Assembly: GCF_014395975.1 (NCBI RefSeq)
Contig: NZ_CP060714.1
Coordinates: forward strand, 1,364,001 to 1,428,000
Direction: 5' to 3'
Length of the DNA: 64,000 nucleotides
DNA from: Diaphorobacter ruginosibacter
Lineage (GTDB): Bacteria > Pseudomonadota > Gammaproteobacteria > Burkholderiales > Burkholderiaceae_C
The notes beneath the pieces were generated by a model. The model saw nothing but the letters and a program-made list of their open reading frames with translations, was not told the origin of the DNA and searched no databases. The first letter of the stretch is position 1; each line of letters opens with the position of its first letter. The translations under genes and the position numbers were made by a program. Positions 17,519 through 27,015 of the stretch are shown here, in pieces.

Positions 17519-18454
17519 ATGCGCAGACACATTCCTTCCACCCAGGCACTCGCCTGTTTCGAGGCGGCAGGCCGCCACGAGAGCTATACGCGCGCGGCGC
17601 AGGAGCTGGCACTCACGCAAAGCGCGGTGTCGCGGCAGATCCTTGCGCTGGAGGAGCAGCTTGGTGTGCAGCTCTTTCGCCGTACGCGCCATGGCGTCAC
17701 GCTGACCGAGGCGGGGCGGCACTACAGCAAGCAGGTGGCCCGCTGGCTGCAGGGCCTGGAGCGCGACACGCTCGACGTGATGGCGCACCAGGGCCATGGC
17801 GGTTCGCTCTCACTTGCCGCGGTGCCCACGTTCGCCACCCGGTGGCTCATTCCGCGCCTGCCGCAGCTCGCCAGGGAACACCCCGACATCGTCGTGCACA
17901 TCGAAACCCGGACGCGTCCGTTCCTCTTTTCCGACACGGGCTTCGATGCGGCGCTCTACGCGGGTACCGAGGAGCAGGTGGCGAACTGGCCGGGCGTGCA
18001 TGTGCGCATGCTGATGCAGGAAGACGTGGTGCCCGTCTGCAGCCCGCGCCTGCTCGAGCAGAGCGTGCCGCGCGCAAGGGGGCGAGCGCACCAGCCGGTC
18101 GCTCCGGCAACGATCGCGCGGATGCCGCTGCTGCAGCAAAGCACGCGCCCCTATGGCTGGCAGCAGTGGTTCCATGCCATGGAGGTCGACGCGCCGCGTG
18201 CGCTCGATGGGCCCCGGTATGAGCTTTTCTCAATGCTGGCCGTGGCCGCCACGATGGGACTCGGCGTTGCGCTCATGCCGCCCATGCTGATCGAGGCGGA
18301 AATGGAGCGCGGCGATCTGGTCATTGCCTGCGACAGGCTGCTGCAGGGAGAGCGCGCGTACTACCTGGTGACACCTGCCCAGCCTGCAGCCCCCGTGCTC
18401 ACCGCCTTCGGCGACTGGCTGGCGCGCATGGCCGGTGATCCGCAATTACCCTGA
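17519..18454 (+). CDS. gcdR: LysR-family regulator of the glutarate locus
   Basis: A 311-residue LTTR of the GcvA-like branch. The wHTH is at residues 8-60 (AAQELALTQSAVSRQILALE), and the effector domain begins near GGSLSLAAVPTFATRW. An insertion of Arg/Pro-rich residues (about 185-200) is slightly unusual. It is divergent from gcdH-gcdG, with a dyad in the gap, the same plan as Pseudomonas gcdR, which responds to glutarate. The gene symbol rests on synteny. Confidence 0.85.
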   Translation: MRRHIPSTQALACFEAAGRHESYTRAAQELALTQSAVSRQILALEEQLGVQLFRRTRHGVTLTEAGRHYSKQVARWLQGLERDTLDVMAHQGHGGSLSLAAVPTFATRWLIPRLPQLAREHPDIVVHIETRTRPFLFSDTGFDAALYAGTEEQVANWPGVHVRMLMQEDVVPVCSPRLLEQSVPRARGRAHQPVAPATIARMPLLQQSTRPYGWQQWFHAMEVDAPRALDGPRYELFSMLAVAATMGLGVALMPPMLIEAEMERGDLVIACDRLLQGERAYYLVTPAQPAAPVLTAFGDWLARMAGDPQLP

Positions 18455-18603
18455 TTGACGGTGCATGACAAAGGAATAGCCTGCAGTTGCAACGCATTGC
18501 AAGGTGGATGGGGTTTGTAGGAGAACAGCCCGTCTGCGCATCCCTTCGGAACCGCGTGGAACGGGCTCACTCGAATCCAACAAACAACGCAAGGAGTACT
18601 GCC

Positions 18604-18825
18604 ATGGCATTGGATGCTGTTTTTCATGCAAGCACTTTCGAACCTACCGTGGATGAGCTCAGCACGCTCAAGCGCCTGGAGATGGGCGAGCTGGTGAGCA
18701 TGACCGAGGCGCTCAAGACGCACCTCTCCGGCCGATTGCTCGAGTGGGGCATGGTCGGCAAGACATTCGACGGCAAGTTCACGATCACCGATCTTGGAAG
18801 ACAGCAGATCCGCCGCGCTACCTGA
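18604..18825 (+). CDS. Small conserved-looking protein, unknown function
   Basis: A 73-residue acidic-then-basic protein. Start ATG 18604 follows a textbook AAGGAG at 18591. The sequence TLKRLEMGELVSMTEALKTH, then LLEWGMVGKTFDGKFTITDLGRQQIRR, suggests a single helical/winged-helix-like unit ending in a beta-wing-like turn. There is no signal peptide or membrane segment. It stands alone between gcdR and the amidase gene. I do not recognise a family. Confidence 0.6.
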   Translation: MALDAVFHASTFEPTVDELSTLKRLEMGELVSMTEALKTHLSGRLLEWGMVGKTFDGKFTITDLGRQQIRRAT

Positions 18826-19043
18826 CCCCCCGATACCTCGCCGTTTCCGGCAGGCCACGCGCGGCATTGGGCTGAGCGACGTGCCTCAACTGCGGATTAC
18901 CGGGGAATCGATTGGCCGGCCGCGTTGCACAGCAACAGGCGGCGCGAGGCAATGATTCGCTGGCGGTTCGGCACCGGCCTGCGCACTGCGATCCGGGCAT
19001 GCAGGGTATTTTTGATTCCGTGCATGCCTGCCAGACACTGAAG

Positions 19044-20504
19044 TCACGCGCTGAAACCCACCCTGGTTTCGAAGAGCGCCGATACCTCGAACACCACATC
19101 ATCCCTGCCGATGGGTGCCATGATCTGGATACCGACAGGCAGCCCTTCGCGCGTCACATGCACCGGCAGTGATGCGGCCGGCGCACCCGCCATGTTGGCG
19201 AGGGGCGTGTAGGGCGAGTAATCGAAGATGCCATGCTCCCCGAGACGGTAATCGAGATAGTCCGGGTTATTGGCCGCGTAGGCTCCTATCAATGCCGGGG
19301 GCGTGCTCAGAACGGGCAGGGCAATGATGTCGATTCCCTCGTCCTCGAAGAAGCGACCGTAGGCCCGCGCGACGGTGTTCATTGCATCCATGGACCGGGC
19401 ATAGTCGATCGCGCCAAGTCGCATGGCGTAGTCGACCATCGACACCCCTGTGGGCTGCATGAGCCCGGCATAGGTTCCCTCTCCAACCTTCTTCATCACC
19501 GCGTGGGCCGCATTGGCTGCAATCAGCGGCAGCATGCTGGCCACCATGGCTTTCAGGTCGATGGCTGGAAACGCGTCCCGGACGCCGAATCCCAGCGAAA
19601 GCAGCGACGACCTGAAACCTTCGTAGGCCTGCCGAACTTCCTCGTTCCTCGGATAGAGCGGATGCGATTCGGGCAGAAATGCGACCCGCCTGGCTGGTGT
19701 GGCATACCCCTGCGTGACGACATCCTCGAACGATCTCGAAAAGACGGGGTTCATGTACTGGCAGCCGGCATCGGCGCCATAGGTGCCGTCGAGCACCACG
19801 GCGCTGTCGATGACGGTGCGCGTGATCACATGGTCCACCGCCAGACCCGCCCAACCCTCACCCTTGTGCGGCCCTCCGGGCATCATTCCGCGCGAAGGCT
19901 TGAAGCCGAACAGCCCGCAGTTCGACGCCGGGATCCGGATGGAGCCCGCGCCGTCTCCGCCATGCGCCAGCTCGATGAAGCCCGCGGCCACTGCGGCCGC
20001 GGCGCCGCCGCTCGACCCACCGGCGCTGTGCGCGAGGGAACGCGGGTTGCGCGTGGGCGGCCCGTAGACCGGTGCCTCGGTGGTGGGGCTGGTGCCCAGT
20101 TCAGACGTGGTGGTCCGGGCAAAGATGTTCAGGCCGAGCCGCTTGTAGCGGCGCACCAGCTCGCTGTCGGTGTTCCATGGGGTGTCCTTGAACAGCTGCG
20201 AGCCCGAGCTCGATGGCAGTCCCTCGACCCCGAACCCCAGGTCCTTTACCGCGAAGGGCACGCCAAGGTAGGGCCTGTCGCGCAGCAGCTGCGCTCTTTG
20301 CTCGCCATTCAGCCGCGCAAGCTCCTCATCGATCCGCCGGGCATTTCCGAGTCCCAGTTCCTCGTTCACATGCACCATGCAGTTCACCTGCACGTCATCG
20401 CGCCGCACCTTGGCGAGGCTGTCCTGGAATGCTTCGGTGGCGCTCATGTCGCCGGCGGCGATCTGGCGCGCCAGCGCATGGACGTACTTTCCTTGGTGGG
20501 TCAT
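19044..20504 (-). CDS. Amidase (amidase-signature family)
   Basis: A 486-residue cytosolic hydrolase of amide bonds. The Ser-cisSer-Lys triad is visible: Lys87 in PFAVKDLGF, the GGSSGG loop (162-167), and nucleophile Ser188 in GGDGAGSIRIPASNCGLFGF. The C-terminal PLANMAGAPAASLPVHVT is also typical. ATG 20504 overlaps the upstream Bug gene stop (ATGA), so the two are translationally coupled and work together: the Bug protein may capture the amide or its product. The open frame runs on to 20777, but that is inside the Bug gene. Not a GatA: no tRNA amidotransferase partners. Substrate unknown. Confidence 0.9.
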   Translation of the reverse strand: MTHQGKYVHALARQIAAGDMSATEAFQDSLAKVRRDDVQVNCMVHVNEELGLGNARRIDEELARLNGEQRAQLLRDRPYLGVPFAVKDLGFGVEGLPSSSGSQLFKDTPWNTDSELVRRYKRLGLNIFARTTTSELGTSPTTEAPVYGPPTRNPRSLAHSAGGSSGGAAAAVAAGFIELAHGGDGAGSIRIPASNCGLFGFKPSRGMMPGGPHKGEGWAGLAVDHVITRTVIDSAVVLDGTYGADAGCQYMNPVFSRSFEDVVTQGYATPARRVAFLPESHPLYPRNEEVRQAYEGFRSSLLSLGFGVRDAFPAIDLKAMVASMLPLIAANAAHAVMKKVGEGTYAGLMQPTGVSMVDYAMRLGAIDYARSMDAMNTVARAYGRFFEDEGIDIIALPVLSTPPALIGAYAANNPDYLDYRLGEHGIFDYSPYTPLANMAGAPAASLPVHVTREGLPVGIQIMAPIGRDDVVFEVSALFETRVGFSA

Positions 20505-21451
20505 TTCTTCAACACTCCCAGGCGTTTCAAGGTCTCGCCTTCTGACTGGTTGGTGGCGATGATGAACTTGCGGTAGTCCTCCGCATTCAGGTAGACCAGC
20601 GGTTGGTCCACCGACTCGAGCACCCTCTTCATGTTGTCCGAGAACAGCGCCTTCTTGAATGCATCGTGCAGCTTCTGCACCACCTCGGGCGGCATGCCCC
20701 TGGGTCCCGCAAGGCCCCAGGGCGACTCGAACACCAGGTCGTATCCGTATTCCTTGAGGATGGGCACCGTGTTCCATTTCTTCGTGCGTTCGCTGCCGAA
20801 GGTGATCAGCAGGTTCATGCGCCCGGCGTCGACGTGGGGCGCCATGCCGGAGGAGTCCACGCCGAGGTCCAGATGGCCGCCCAGCAGCGCCGCCATGACC
20901 TCGCTGCTGCCCTTGAAGGGAACGTGCTGCAGCTGGATGCCGGCCTTCTCGGCAATGGCCTCGGTGGCCAGGTGCTGGCTGGTGCCCACGCCCGGGCTCC
21001 CGTAGGTGATCTTGCCGGGATTCTTCTTGGCGTCGGCCACGACGTCATCCCATGTCTTGTACCTGGAGTCCTTGTTCGCAACGATGCCGAAGGTGTACCC
21101 GGTCAGTCCGATGATTGGCGTGAAGTCCTTCACCGCGTCGTACTGGACGTCCTGCATGTAGGGCATGCGTATGACGGCGACCGAATGCTGCGTGATGGTG
21201 TAGCCGTCGGGCTTCGCCGTGCGCGCAACGATCTGCGGTCCCAGGGTGCCGCCGACACCCGCCTTGTTCTCGATGACGATGGGTTGGCCCAGGTGCTTGG
21301 CCGCCTCGCTCGCGAAGGCGCGCAGCACGACGTCGGTGGAGCCCCCGGGCGGCCACGGCACCACCAGCTTGACCGGCTGGCTCGGGAAGTTGTCCGCGCT
21401 GGCGGAAAGGCAGGTAAGTGCCATGGCGAACATGGCCAGTGACTTGCGCAT
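20501..21451 (-). CDS. Bug/TctC-family periplasmic solute-binding protein
   Basis: A 316-residue receptor. The short signal peptide MRKSLAMFAMALTCLSASA precedes PVKLVVPWPPGGSTDVVLRA and VIENKAGVGGTLGPQIV. ATG 21451 is preceded by AAGGGAG; the longer frame to 21562 has no signal sequence at its start. It is the first gene of a two-gene operon with the amidase. It is transcribed away from the LysR gene at 21690, which probably controls both. The ligand is perhaps an amide or amino-acid derivative, inferred only from the amidase. Confidence 0.9.
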   Translation of the reverse strand: MRKSLAMFAMALTCLSASADNFPSQPVKLVVPWPPGGSTDVVLRAFASEAAKHLGQPIVIENKAGVGGTLGPQIVARTAKPDGYTITQHSVAVIRMPYMQDVQYDAVKDFTPIIGLTGYTFGIVANKDSRYKTWDDVVADAKKNPGKITYGSPGVGTSQHLATEAIAEKAGIQLQHVPFKGSSEVMAALLGGHLDLGVDSSGMAPHVDAGRMNLLITFGSERTKKWNTVPILKEYGYDLVFESPWGLAGPRGMPPEVVQKLHDAFKKALFSDNMKRVLESVDQPLVYLNAEDYRKFIIATNQSEGETLKRLGVLKK

Positions 21452-21689
21452 GAAAGACTCCCTTTCGCCTGCTCGCAGGTCCGAAGACATGGTGCGCAGG
21501 ATGTGTCGAGGTGAATGAGACTCCGCCGAATTCGCTTCCGAGGGAATGCTAGGTCGATGCACAGGCCTTGCCCGGTATGGATATCCCTATGCCGCGATGG
21601 AACGCCGAAGCTGCGCGGAGCGGCCGATGCAGGAGACAATTCATCCAGCGCGGCACGCCCTGCGCGCACTCCGTCTTTCTTCTACTTCC

Positions 21690-22595
21690 ATGCGCAGACA
21701 ACTGGGCTTTCGCCACATCGAGACCATCCATGCCATCGTGCTGACCGGCTCCGTCACGGGCGCCGCGACGCGCCTGCATGTGACGCAGCCGGCCGTGAGC
21801 AATGTGCTCAAGGACGCGGAGGAGCGTCTCGGCATGGTGCTGTTCGAGCGGCGTGGCGGCCGATTGATTCCGACCGGCAACGCCGAGGCCCTGTTCAACG
21901 AGATCGAGCGGTCCTTCATCGGCCTGGAGTCCATCAATGCGTTCGCGTCGCGGCTGCATATGGAGCGGCACAGGGTGCTGTCGGTGGTGTGCACGCCCGC
22001 TTTCGGGGCATCGGTGCTGCCTCGCATGGTGGCTTCCACCGGAGAGTCGGCGCGGCATAGCCTGCTGTCCGTGCATTCGCGGGTGGCTCACCATGTCGCC
22101 GCACTGGTCAGTTCGGGCAAGTGCGACCTTGGCTTGGGCCTTGAGGTGCCCGAGGTGCCCGGCGTGGAGAGCATGGTGATCGGCGAGCTGCCGATCATGT
22201 GCTATCTGCCGGCATCGCACCCTCTTGCCTCGAAGGCGCGGATTCACGCCGAAGACCTGCTGGACGAGCCGATGATCGCGCTCAGCAGCGTGGAGGGTGT
22301 CGACACGGTGGCGACTGCTGCATTTCGTGATTGCGAGCGCATGCCGGTCTCGGTCATCGAGTGCCCGGCCGCGATCTCTGCCTGCGCGATGGTCGGGCAG
22401 GGGCTCGGCTTTGTGTTGTTCGATGCGCTGCCTTCACTGGTATGCGACCCGGCGCGCCTGGCGATGCGACCCTTTGTATCGCAGAGCCGGCTCACCTACC
22501 GTGCCTACCGGCTCAAGGGCCGGGCTCCCCATGACGAAATCGATCGGCTGATTGCGCTGGCCCGCGAGGAGATGCAGCGCATCGCGGCGGCATGA
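21690..22595 (+). CDS. LysR-family transcriptional regulator
   Basis: A 301-residue LTTR. The wHTH lies at GAATRLHVTQPAVSNVLKDAEERLG (about 20-45), and RRGGRLIPTGNAEALFNEIER begins the linker helix. The effector domain carries Cys-rich spots (KCDLGLGLEVPEVPG). Starts at 21546 or 21690 are possible; I prefer 21690 because the domain begins right after MRRQLGFRHIETI. It is divergent from the Bug-amidase operon and convergent with the DadA-like gene, 17 bp away. Confidence 0.88.
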   Translation: MRRQLGFRHIETIHAIVLTGSVTGAATRLHVTQPAVSNVLKDAEERLGMVLFERRGGRLIPTGNAEALFNEIERSFIGLESINAFASRLHMERHRVLSVVCTPAFGASVLPRMVASTGESARHSLLSVHSRVAHHVAALVSSGKCDLGLGLEVPEVPGVESMVIGELPIMCYLPASHPLASKARIHAEDLLDEPMIALSSVEGVDTVATAAFRDCERMPVSVIECPAAISACAMVGQGLGFVLFDALPSLVCDPARLAMRPFVSQSRLTYRAYRLKGRAPHDEIDRLIALAREEMQRIAAA

Positions 22596-22612
22596 GCCTG
22601 TGGCGCCGGAGC

Positions 22613-23866
22613 TCAGTCGAAACGGCTCAGCGCGTAGTCCGCGGGCTTCAATGAAGTGGGCGTGCCCGCGACGAGCTGCGCGATCAGCTCTCCGGTCATC
22701 GGTGCGCCCGTCATGCCGGTGTGTCCGTGGCCGCAGGCGACATACAGGCCCGGAAGACTTGGTGATTCATCGATGACCGGCAGGCTGTCCGGCGTGGACG
22801 GCCGCAGCCCGAACCATGAGCGCGCGCCCTGCGTGCGAATACCGGGGAACAGATCGCGGGCTGCATCGAGAATCGCATCGATGCGGCGCGCATCGGGAGG
22901 ATGGTGCAGTCCCGCGATCTCCACCGTGCCCGCGAACCGCAGGCCATGCTGCATGGGCGTGACCGCCACTGCACGATCCTTGTAGATGAACGGCTGCGGC
23001 ACATGCACGCCGGGGGCTGGAAGCTCGACGTGGTAGCCGCGCTCGAATTCGAGCGGAATGCGCATTCCCAGGCCGCGGACCAGCTCGGCGGAATGTGCCC
23101 CTGCCGCCACCACGACACGCGGGGCGGACAGGTCGCCCGCGCTGCTCCACAGGCGGAACCCCCGGGCGCTACGTTCGATCTTCTGGACCCTGAGAATCTG
23201 CCACGTACCGCCTGACGCCAGGAACTGCCCGAGAAGCGCCTGCGTGAGTGCCTGGGGATTGACGGTGTTGGCGTGTTCCGTGAAGCAGATGCCTGCCTGG
23301 ACATGGGGCGCGATGGCGGGCATGCGCCGGCGTATGTCCGCCTGATCCACGGGCACCGTCGCGACATGGTGCTGGCGGCGCAGTTGCTCCACGAGGCGGT
23401 CGGCGCGCGATGGCCTTGCCGACGAAGAAGACCAGAGATGCAGCTGGCCGTTGCGCGCGATGAGTTGATCGCACTGCTCGCGGCCCAGCAGTGTTTCATA
23501 GCAGCGCAACGCGGGTGCGTGCAGTGCGCTCAGCGCAGCCGATGCGCGTCTCACGTTGTCGGGAGATGCGGAGCGCAGCCAGCGCAGCAGCCAGGGCAGC
23601 GCCTTCAGTGCATGTCCCGGACGCACGGACAGCGGACCGCGAGGGTCCAGCAACCAGCCGGGAACCTGCCGGATCATGCCGGGCAGCGCGATCGGTATGC
23701 AACTGCCGGTGCTGATGAGCCCCGCATTGCCGAACGATGCGCCGCTGCCCGCGCCGGTGCCATCGAGCAGCAGCACCTTCAGGCCGGCGCGCTGCAGTGA
23801 CAGGGCGCAGCACAGGCCCACGATGCCCGCGCCGATCACGACGATGTCCGCCGGCGTGGTGTTCAT
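22613..23866 (-). CDS. FAD-dependent oxidoreductase, D-amino-acid dehydrogenase (DadA)-like
   Basis: A 417-residue DAO-superfamily flavoprotein. The N-terminal Rossmann motif is DIVVIGAGIVGLCCALSLQR. GASFGNAGLISTGSC, GARSWFGLRPSTPDSLPVID and the C-terminal CGHGHTGMTGAPMTGELIA are DadA-type signatures. It would oxidise a D-amino acid or another secondary amine and pass electrons to the quinone pool. The start at 23866 sits just before the Rossmann motif; no strong ribosome site. It is divergent from the Bug gene at 24150 (283-bp gap) and probably linked to it in use. Confidence 0.88.
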   Translation of the reverse strand: MNTTPADIVVIGAGIVGLCCALSLQRAGLKVLLLDGTGAGSGASFGNAGLISTGSCIPIALPGMIRQVPGWLLDPRGPLSVRPGHALKALPWLLRWLRSASPDNVRRASAALSALHAPALRCYETLLGREQCDQLIARNGQLHLWSSSSARPSRADRLVEQLRRQHHVATVPVDQADIRRRMPAIAPHVQAGICFTEHANTVNPQALTQALLGQFLASGGTWQILRVQKIERSARGFRLWSSAGDLSAPRVVVAAGAHSAELVRGLGMRIPLEFERGYHVELPAPGVHVPQPFIYKDRAVAVTPMQHGLRFAGTVEIAGLHHPPDARRIDAILDAARDLFPGIRTQGARSWFGLRPSTPDSLPVIDESPSLPGLYVACGHGHTGMTGAPMTGELIAQLVAGTPTSLKPADYALSRFD

Positions 23867-24149
23867 GGGTATGGAGTCTGAAGTGGGGCGGAGCATGGGG
23901 ACTGTGAAGAGGGCAGGGGGTGAAAGGCGAACAAGCAGCAATGTCGTGTGTGCCGTCATGTTGCCCATGCAGCACCGGCAGCGCCAATTCGATTTGCTGA
24001 TAGGCTATTTGAAATCGTGATTCGACATGCAGGCGCACCGTGCAGATGATCGGGCTGCAGTATCCAAATCAGGCCGTCACACCCGTTCATCTTCAGTTCC
24101 GTCCAAACGCCCGCTGCGCGATGGGGACGGAATTGGCTCCGGAGATTCC

Positions 24150-25142
24150 ATGTCAGTTCAGAACACTTCTTTGAATCGTCGTCGGTTCGTCGCGCTGGGC
24201 GCTGCGGCATGTGCATCGGCACAGCTTGCTCCCCAGGCGTTCGCGGCCAATGTGCCTGCGCGTTTCATCGTGCCATTTCCCGCAGGGGGCGCCGCCGACG
24301 TGATGGGACGCGTGATCGTGGATGCCCTCAGGGATGAGATCGGCCAGACGGTGATCGTGGAAAACAGGCCGGGAGCCAGCACGCGCGTTGCCGCAGAGAC
24401 CCTGAAGAACGCCGCGCCCGACGGCAATACCGTGCTGATGACGTTGATGGACACCATGGTGATTGCGCCGCTGGTCTACAACAACCTGCGCTACAACCCC
24501 GAGAAGGACTTCGCGCCCATCACCTCGGTGGCCGAGCTCACCTACGGCATCGCGGTGAATGCGAGTTCTCCCTACAAGACGCTTGCCGACTATCTCAAGG
24601 CAGCGAAGGCCGACAGCCAGGTGGCCGCTCTCGGCGTGTCGGGCCTGGGTTCGGTGCTGCATTTCCTGGCCTACGATTTCACGCGCCAGTCCGGCGCGGA
24701 CATGTCCATCATCCCGTTTCAGGGTGGGCCGATCATGGTGACCAATCTGATCGGCAACCAGATCGGCTCGGCCATCGACGGAATCGGCGTTTTCCTGGAG
24801 CACCACCGCAATCGCAAGCTGCGCATTCTTGCGGTGTCGAGCAAGCAGCGCGTGAGCCAGTTGCCCGACGTGCCGACATTCACGGAGCTGGGATATCCCA
24901 CGCTGGTAGTCGATTCGGGCTACTCGCTCTATGCACCGGCCCAGACGCCCGCGAACCACATCCAGCGCTGGAACGCCGCCATGCGCAAGGTGCTGGCGCG
25001 GCCCGAGGTAAAGCAGAAGATCCAGCTCATCGGTTATGAACCCCTGAACGGCTCCACGCCCGAGGAGGTCACCCGCCTGCGCGAGCGGCTGAGCGCGCAT
25101 TGGACACCCGTCGTGAAGGCCACGGGCTACAAGAGCGATTGA
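24150..25142 (+). CDS. Bug/TctC-family periplasmic solute-binding protein, Tat-type signal
   Basis: A 330-residue receptor whose N-terminus, SLNRRRFVALGAAACASAQL, has a twin-arginine-like motif. Many Burkholderiales Bug proteins use Sec, so this is noteworthy. The mature part begins PARFIVPFPAGGAADVMGRV and has VIVENRPGASTRVAAETL. The sequence is more divergent in the ligand-loop region (ALGVSGLGSVLHFLAYDF) than the other three Bug proteins here. Start ATG 24150 follows CCGGAG. No transporter partners. It is paired divergently with the DadA-like gene. Confidence 0.88.
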   Translation: MSVQNTSLNRRRFVALGAAACASAQLAPQAFAANVPARFIVPFPAGGAADVMGRVIVDALRDEIGQTVIVENRPGASTRVAAETLKNAAPDGNTVLMTLMDTMVIAPLVYNNLRYNPEKDFAPITSVAELTYGIAVNASSPYKTLADYLKAAKADSQVAALGVSGLGSVLHFLAYDFTRQSGADMSIIPFQGGPIMVTNLIGNQIGSAIDGIGVFLEHHRNRKLRILAVSSKQRVSQLPDVPTFTELGYPTLVVDSGYSLYAPAQTPANHIQRWNAAMRKVLARPEVKQKIQLIGYEPLNGSTPEEVTRLRERLSAHWTPVVKATGYKSD

Positions 25143-25377
25143 GGCGCACCAGCCCATCCTGGTTACGCTTTGGCCGGGTTCTTACGAAATAGCCGAAACA
25201 GCCTTCAATCTGGCCGTTTGGAAAATCGCCCGTACCGTCCCATTGCACGCTATGTGGTGACATCGGCCTTGGCGCAAGCGTGCAACGGAATGTTGATGCT
25301 GCAACAACGCGGCCCGGCAGGCATTTTCCCGGGCCTACCATGCCTTCATGTTCATTTGATGTTCAGGAGAAAAGAGC

Positions 25378-25566
25378 ATGAAGACGCTGACCATGTTGGG
25401 CGTGCTCGCAGTTGCTGCGATGTTGAGCGCATGCGAGCCCAAGACCACTCCCAGTCCGAAGGCCGTGGGACCCGAGGGCACGACACAGCCGGCACCGGGC
25501 TCCGCCAACCCAAACAGCGGCATGCCGGGACCGGGTAACGGCGGCACGGGCGAGACGCGTCCCTGA
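25378..25566 (+). CDS. Small lipoprotein
   Basis: A 62-residue protein. The signal peptide MKTLTMLGVLAVAAMLSAC ends in the lipobox LSAC (Cys19). The mature 44 residues are Pro/Gly/Thr-rich (GMPGPGNGGTGETRP) and probably disordered. Start ATG 25378 follows CAGGAG. Function unknown. The 235 bp before it hold no recognisable gene. Confidence 0.7.
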   Translation: MKTLTMLGVLAVAAMLSACEPKTTPSPKAVGPEGTTQPAPGSANPNSGMPGPGNGGTGETRP

Positions 25567-25682
25567 CGCCGATCGGCCGCCGTACTGCCATGACCCGGCC
25601 AGGGATACCCATACTGTGCTAATATCCAGCCTCTGTTGATCGCAGGCCAGCAAGGGCTTGCAGGATGCAGCAAAAGAATTAC

Positions 25683-25759
<77 letters not shown>

Positions 25760-25763
25760 AGTT

Positions 25764-25799
25764 AAAAGAGCCCTGGCTGGAGACAGCCAGGGCTCTTTT
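25764..25799 (+). terminator. Intrinsic terminator of tRNA-fMet
   Basis: A perfect 16-bp stem (25764-25779 with 25784-25799; AAAAGAGCCCTGGCTG arm) with a GAGA loop and a terminal TTTT, directly after the tRNA. Confidence 0.93.
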
Positions 25800-25868
25800 A
25801 CTTTGCTTTGCTCCTCTTATTCAGTGGGAGCACACGGGATGGTGCCGCCATGGTTGCAGACACGGTTT

Positions 25869-26315
25869 TCATGGATTTTCCAACCGCTGCACCAACTCCG
25901 CTCCGTTCGGATATCCACTGTCTCGGGATCGCCGCGCCCAGTAGATGGCCTTCTCGTTATCGTTCTCGTGCAGGTAGTTCTGCGCCAGGATGTACTGTGC
26001 GGAGCCATGCCCCAGCTCCGCGGCGAACAGCAACCATTGCCGGGCCCTGGCACGGTCGTTCTCGGCCCAGTAGTGGTCATACACATTGAACGCAGCCCTC
26101 TTGTCACCGGCGCGCGCCAGACTCTCCTGGCGGTGCAATTCCGCATCCGACATCCTGCGGATACCTACCGAGAACGGGGCATCGTCGTATCGAATGCCGG
26201 TCTCCGGAGGGGATTGCGCGATATAGGGGATGGGGATGCTGGTGCAGGAAACGGTGCTCAACACGAGCAACATGGCCAGTGGTGCGAGATGGAGAGGGTG
26301 CATGCGGATGTTCAT
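25869..26315 (-). CDS. Sel1/TPR-like repeat lipoprotein
   Basis: A 148-residue predicted lipoprotein. The signal segment LAPLAMLLVLSTVSC ends in Cys. The C-terminal half shows two Sel1-like helical repeats, ARQWLLFAAELGHGSAQYIL and KAIYWARRSRDSGYPNGAEL. Such repeats usually mediate protein contacts. ATG 26315 and the internal ATG 26303 are both possible starts. It is divergent from the secreted protein at 26564 across 248 bp, in which I see no further gene. Function unknown. Confidence 0.72.
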   Translation of the reverse strand: MNIRMHPLHLAPLAMLLVLSTVSCTSIPIPYIAQSPPETGIRYDDAPFSVGIRRMSDAELHRQESLARAGDKRAAFNVYDHYWAENDRARARQWLLFAAELGHGSAQYILAQNYLHENDNEKAIYWARRSRDSGYPNGAELVQRLENP

Positions 26316-26563
26316 GATGGCAGAGCCGCCATCATAGGGATGCAAGCAGGGTGCCGCTGTTCCCGTATACCCATGACAAAGTGACCGAGCGGCAGTGCGT
26401 GGACCAAGGGGAGATATGAGACTTCCATGTGGTAACGTATGTGTATCAATTGGCTTCAATGGCGATGGCCCGAAGCCCTTCGCAATGGAAAACGGGGCAT
26501 GCATTCGCCGCAACCCCATCGCCCACCTTCTCATTGCTTCCCCAGCCGCATCAAGCTCTTCAC

Positions 26564-26968
26564 ATGAACAAAACCACCTTTTGCAAGAAACACGTCGCCA
26601 CATTCGCAGTGGCACTCGCCGCGTTGCCGCTGGTGGGTCATGCCGCCCCGGCATTCTTTCTGAACGACACCATCATCCGGCACATTCCCTCCAAGGACCT
26701 GCCTTCGTTCCGCAGCGCCCTGGGCAGTGTCCTGAATGGCTCGAGTGACGGTTTCGCACTGCGCTGGAGCAGTGCGCATACCGTGCCCTCCAAGACGATC
26801 AACGTGGAGTTCCGGTCGCTTCAGACGGCGCAGACCCGATCGGCCAACACATGCCGCCTTGTCAAGGCGGACGTCACGAGAAGCCGTGAGTCCGAGACGT
26901 GGCAATTCTGGTTCTGCCAGCAGGAGGACGGCTCCTGGAAGGCGAGCGGCAGCTCTCTGCCCGGCTGA
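26564..26968 (+). CDS. Secreted protein, possible 17-kDa surface-antigen-type domain
   Basis: A 134-residue protein with a signal peptide MNKTTFCKKHVATFAVALAA that ends near GHA. The mature part contains SALGSVLNGSSDGFALRW and then a CRLVKADV...WFCQQEDGSWKASG ending. The 'C-x-aromatic ... C-x-x-x-DGSW' tail resembles the C-terminal surface-antigen domain seen in RT0821/Lpp0805-type proteins, but the match is weak. Start ATG 26564 lacks a clear ribosome site. It is followed 47 bp later by the Ntn hydrolase on the same strand. Confidence 0.6.
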   Translation: MNKTTFCKKHVATFAVALAALPLVGHAAPAFFLNDTIIRHIPSKDLPSFRSALGSVLNGSSDGFALRWSSAHTVPSKTINVEFRSLQTAQTRSANTCRLVKADVTRSRESETWQFWFCQQEDGSWKASGSSLPG

Positions 26969-27015
26969 GCTTCGATAGTTACGCCATGGAGTTCAATCAA
27001 CCAAGGATGTCTGTC

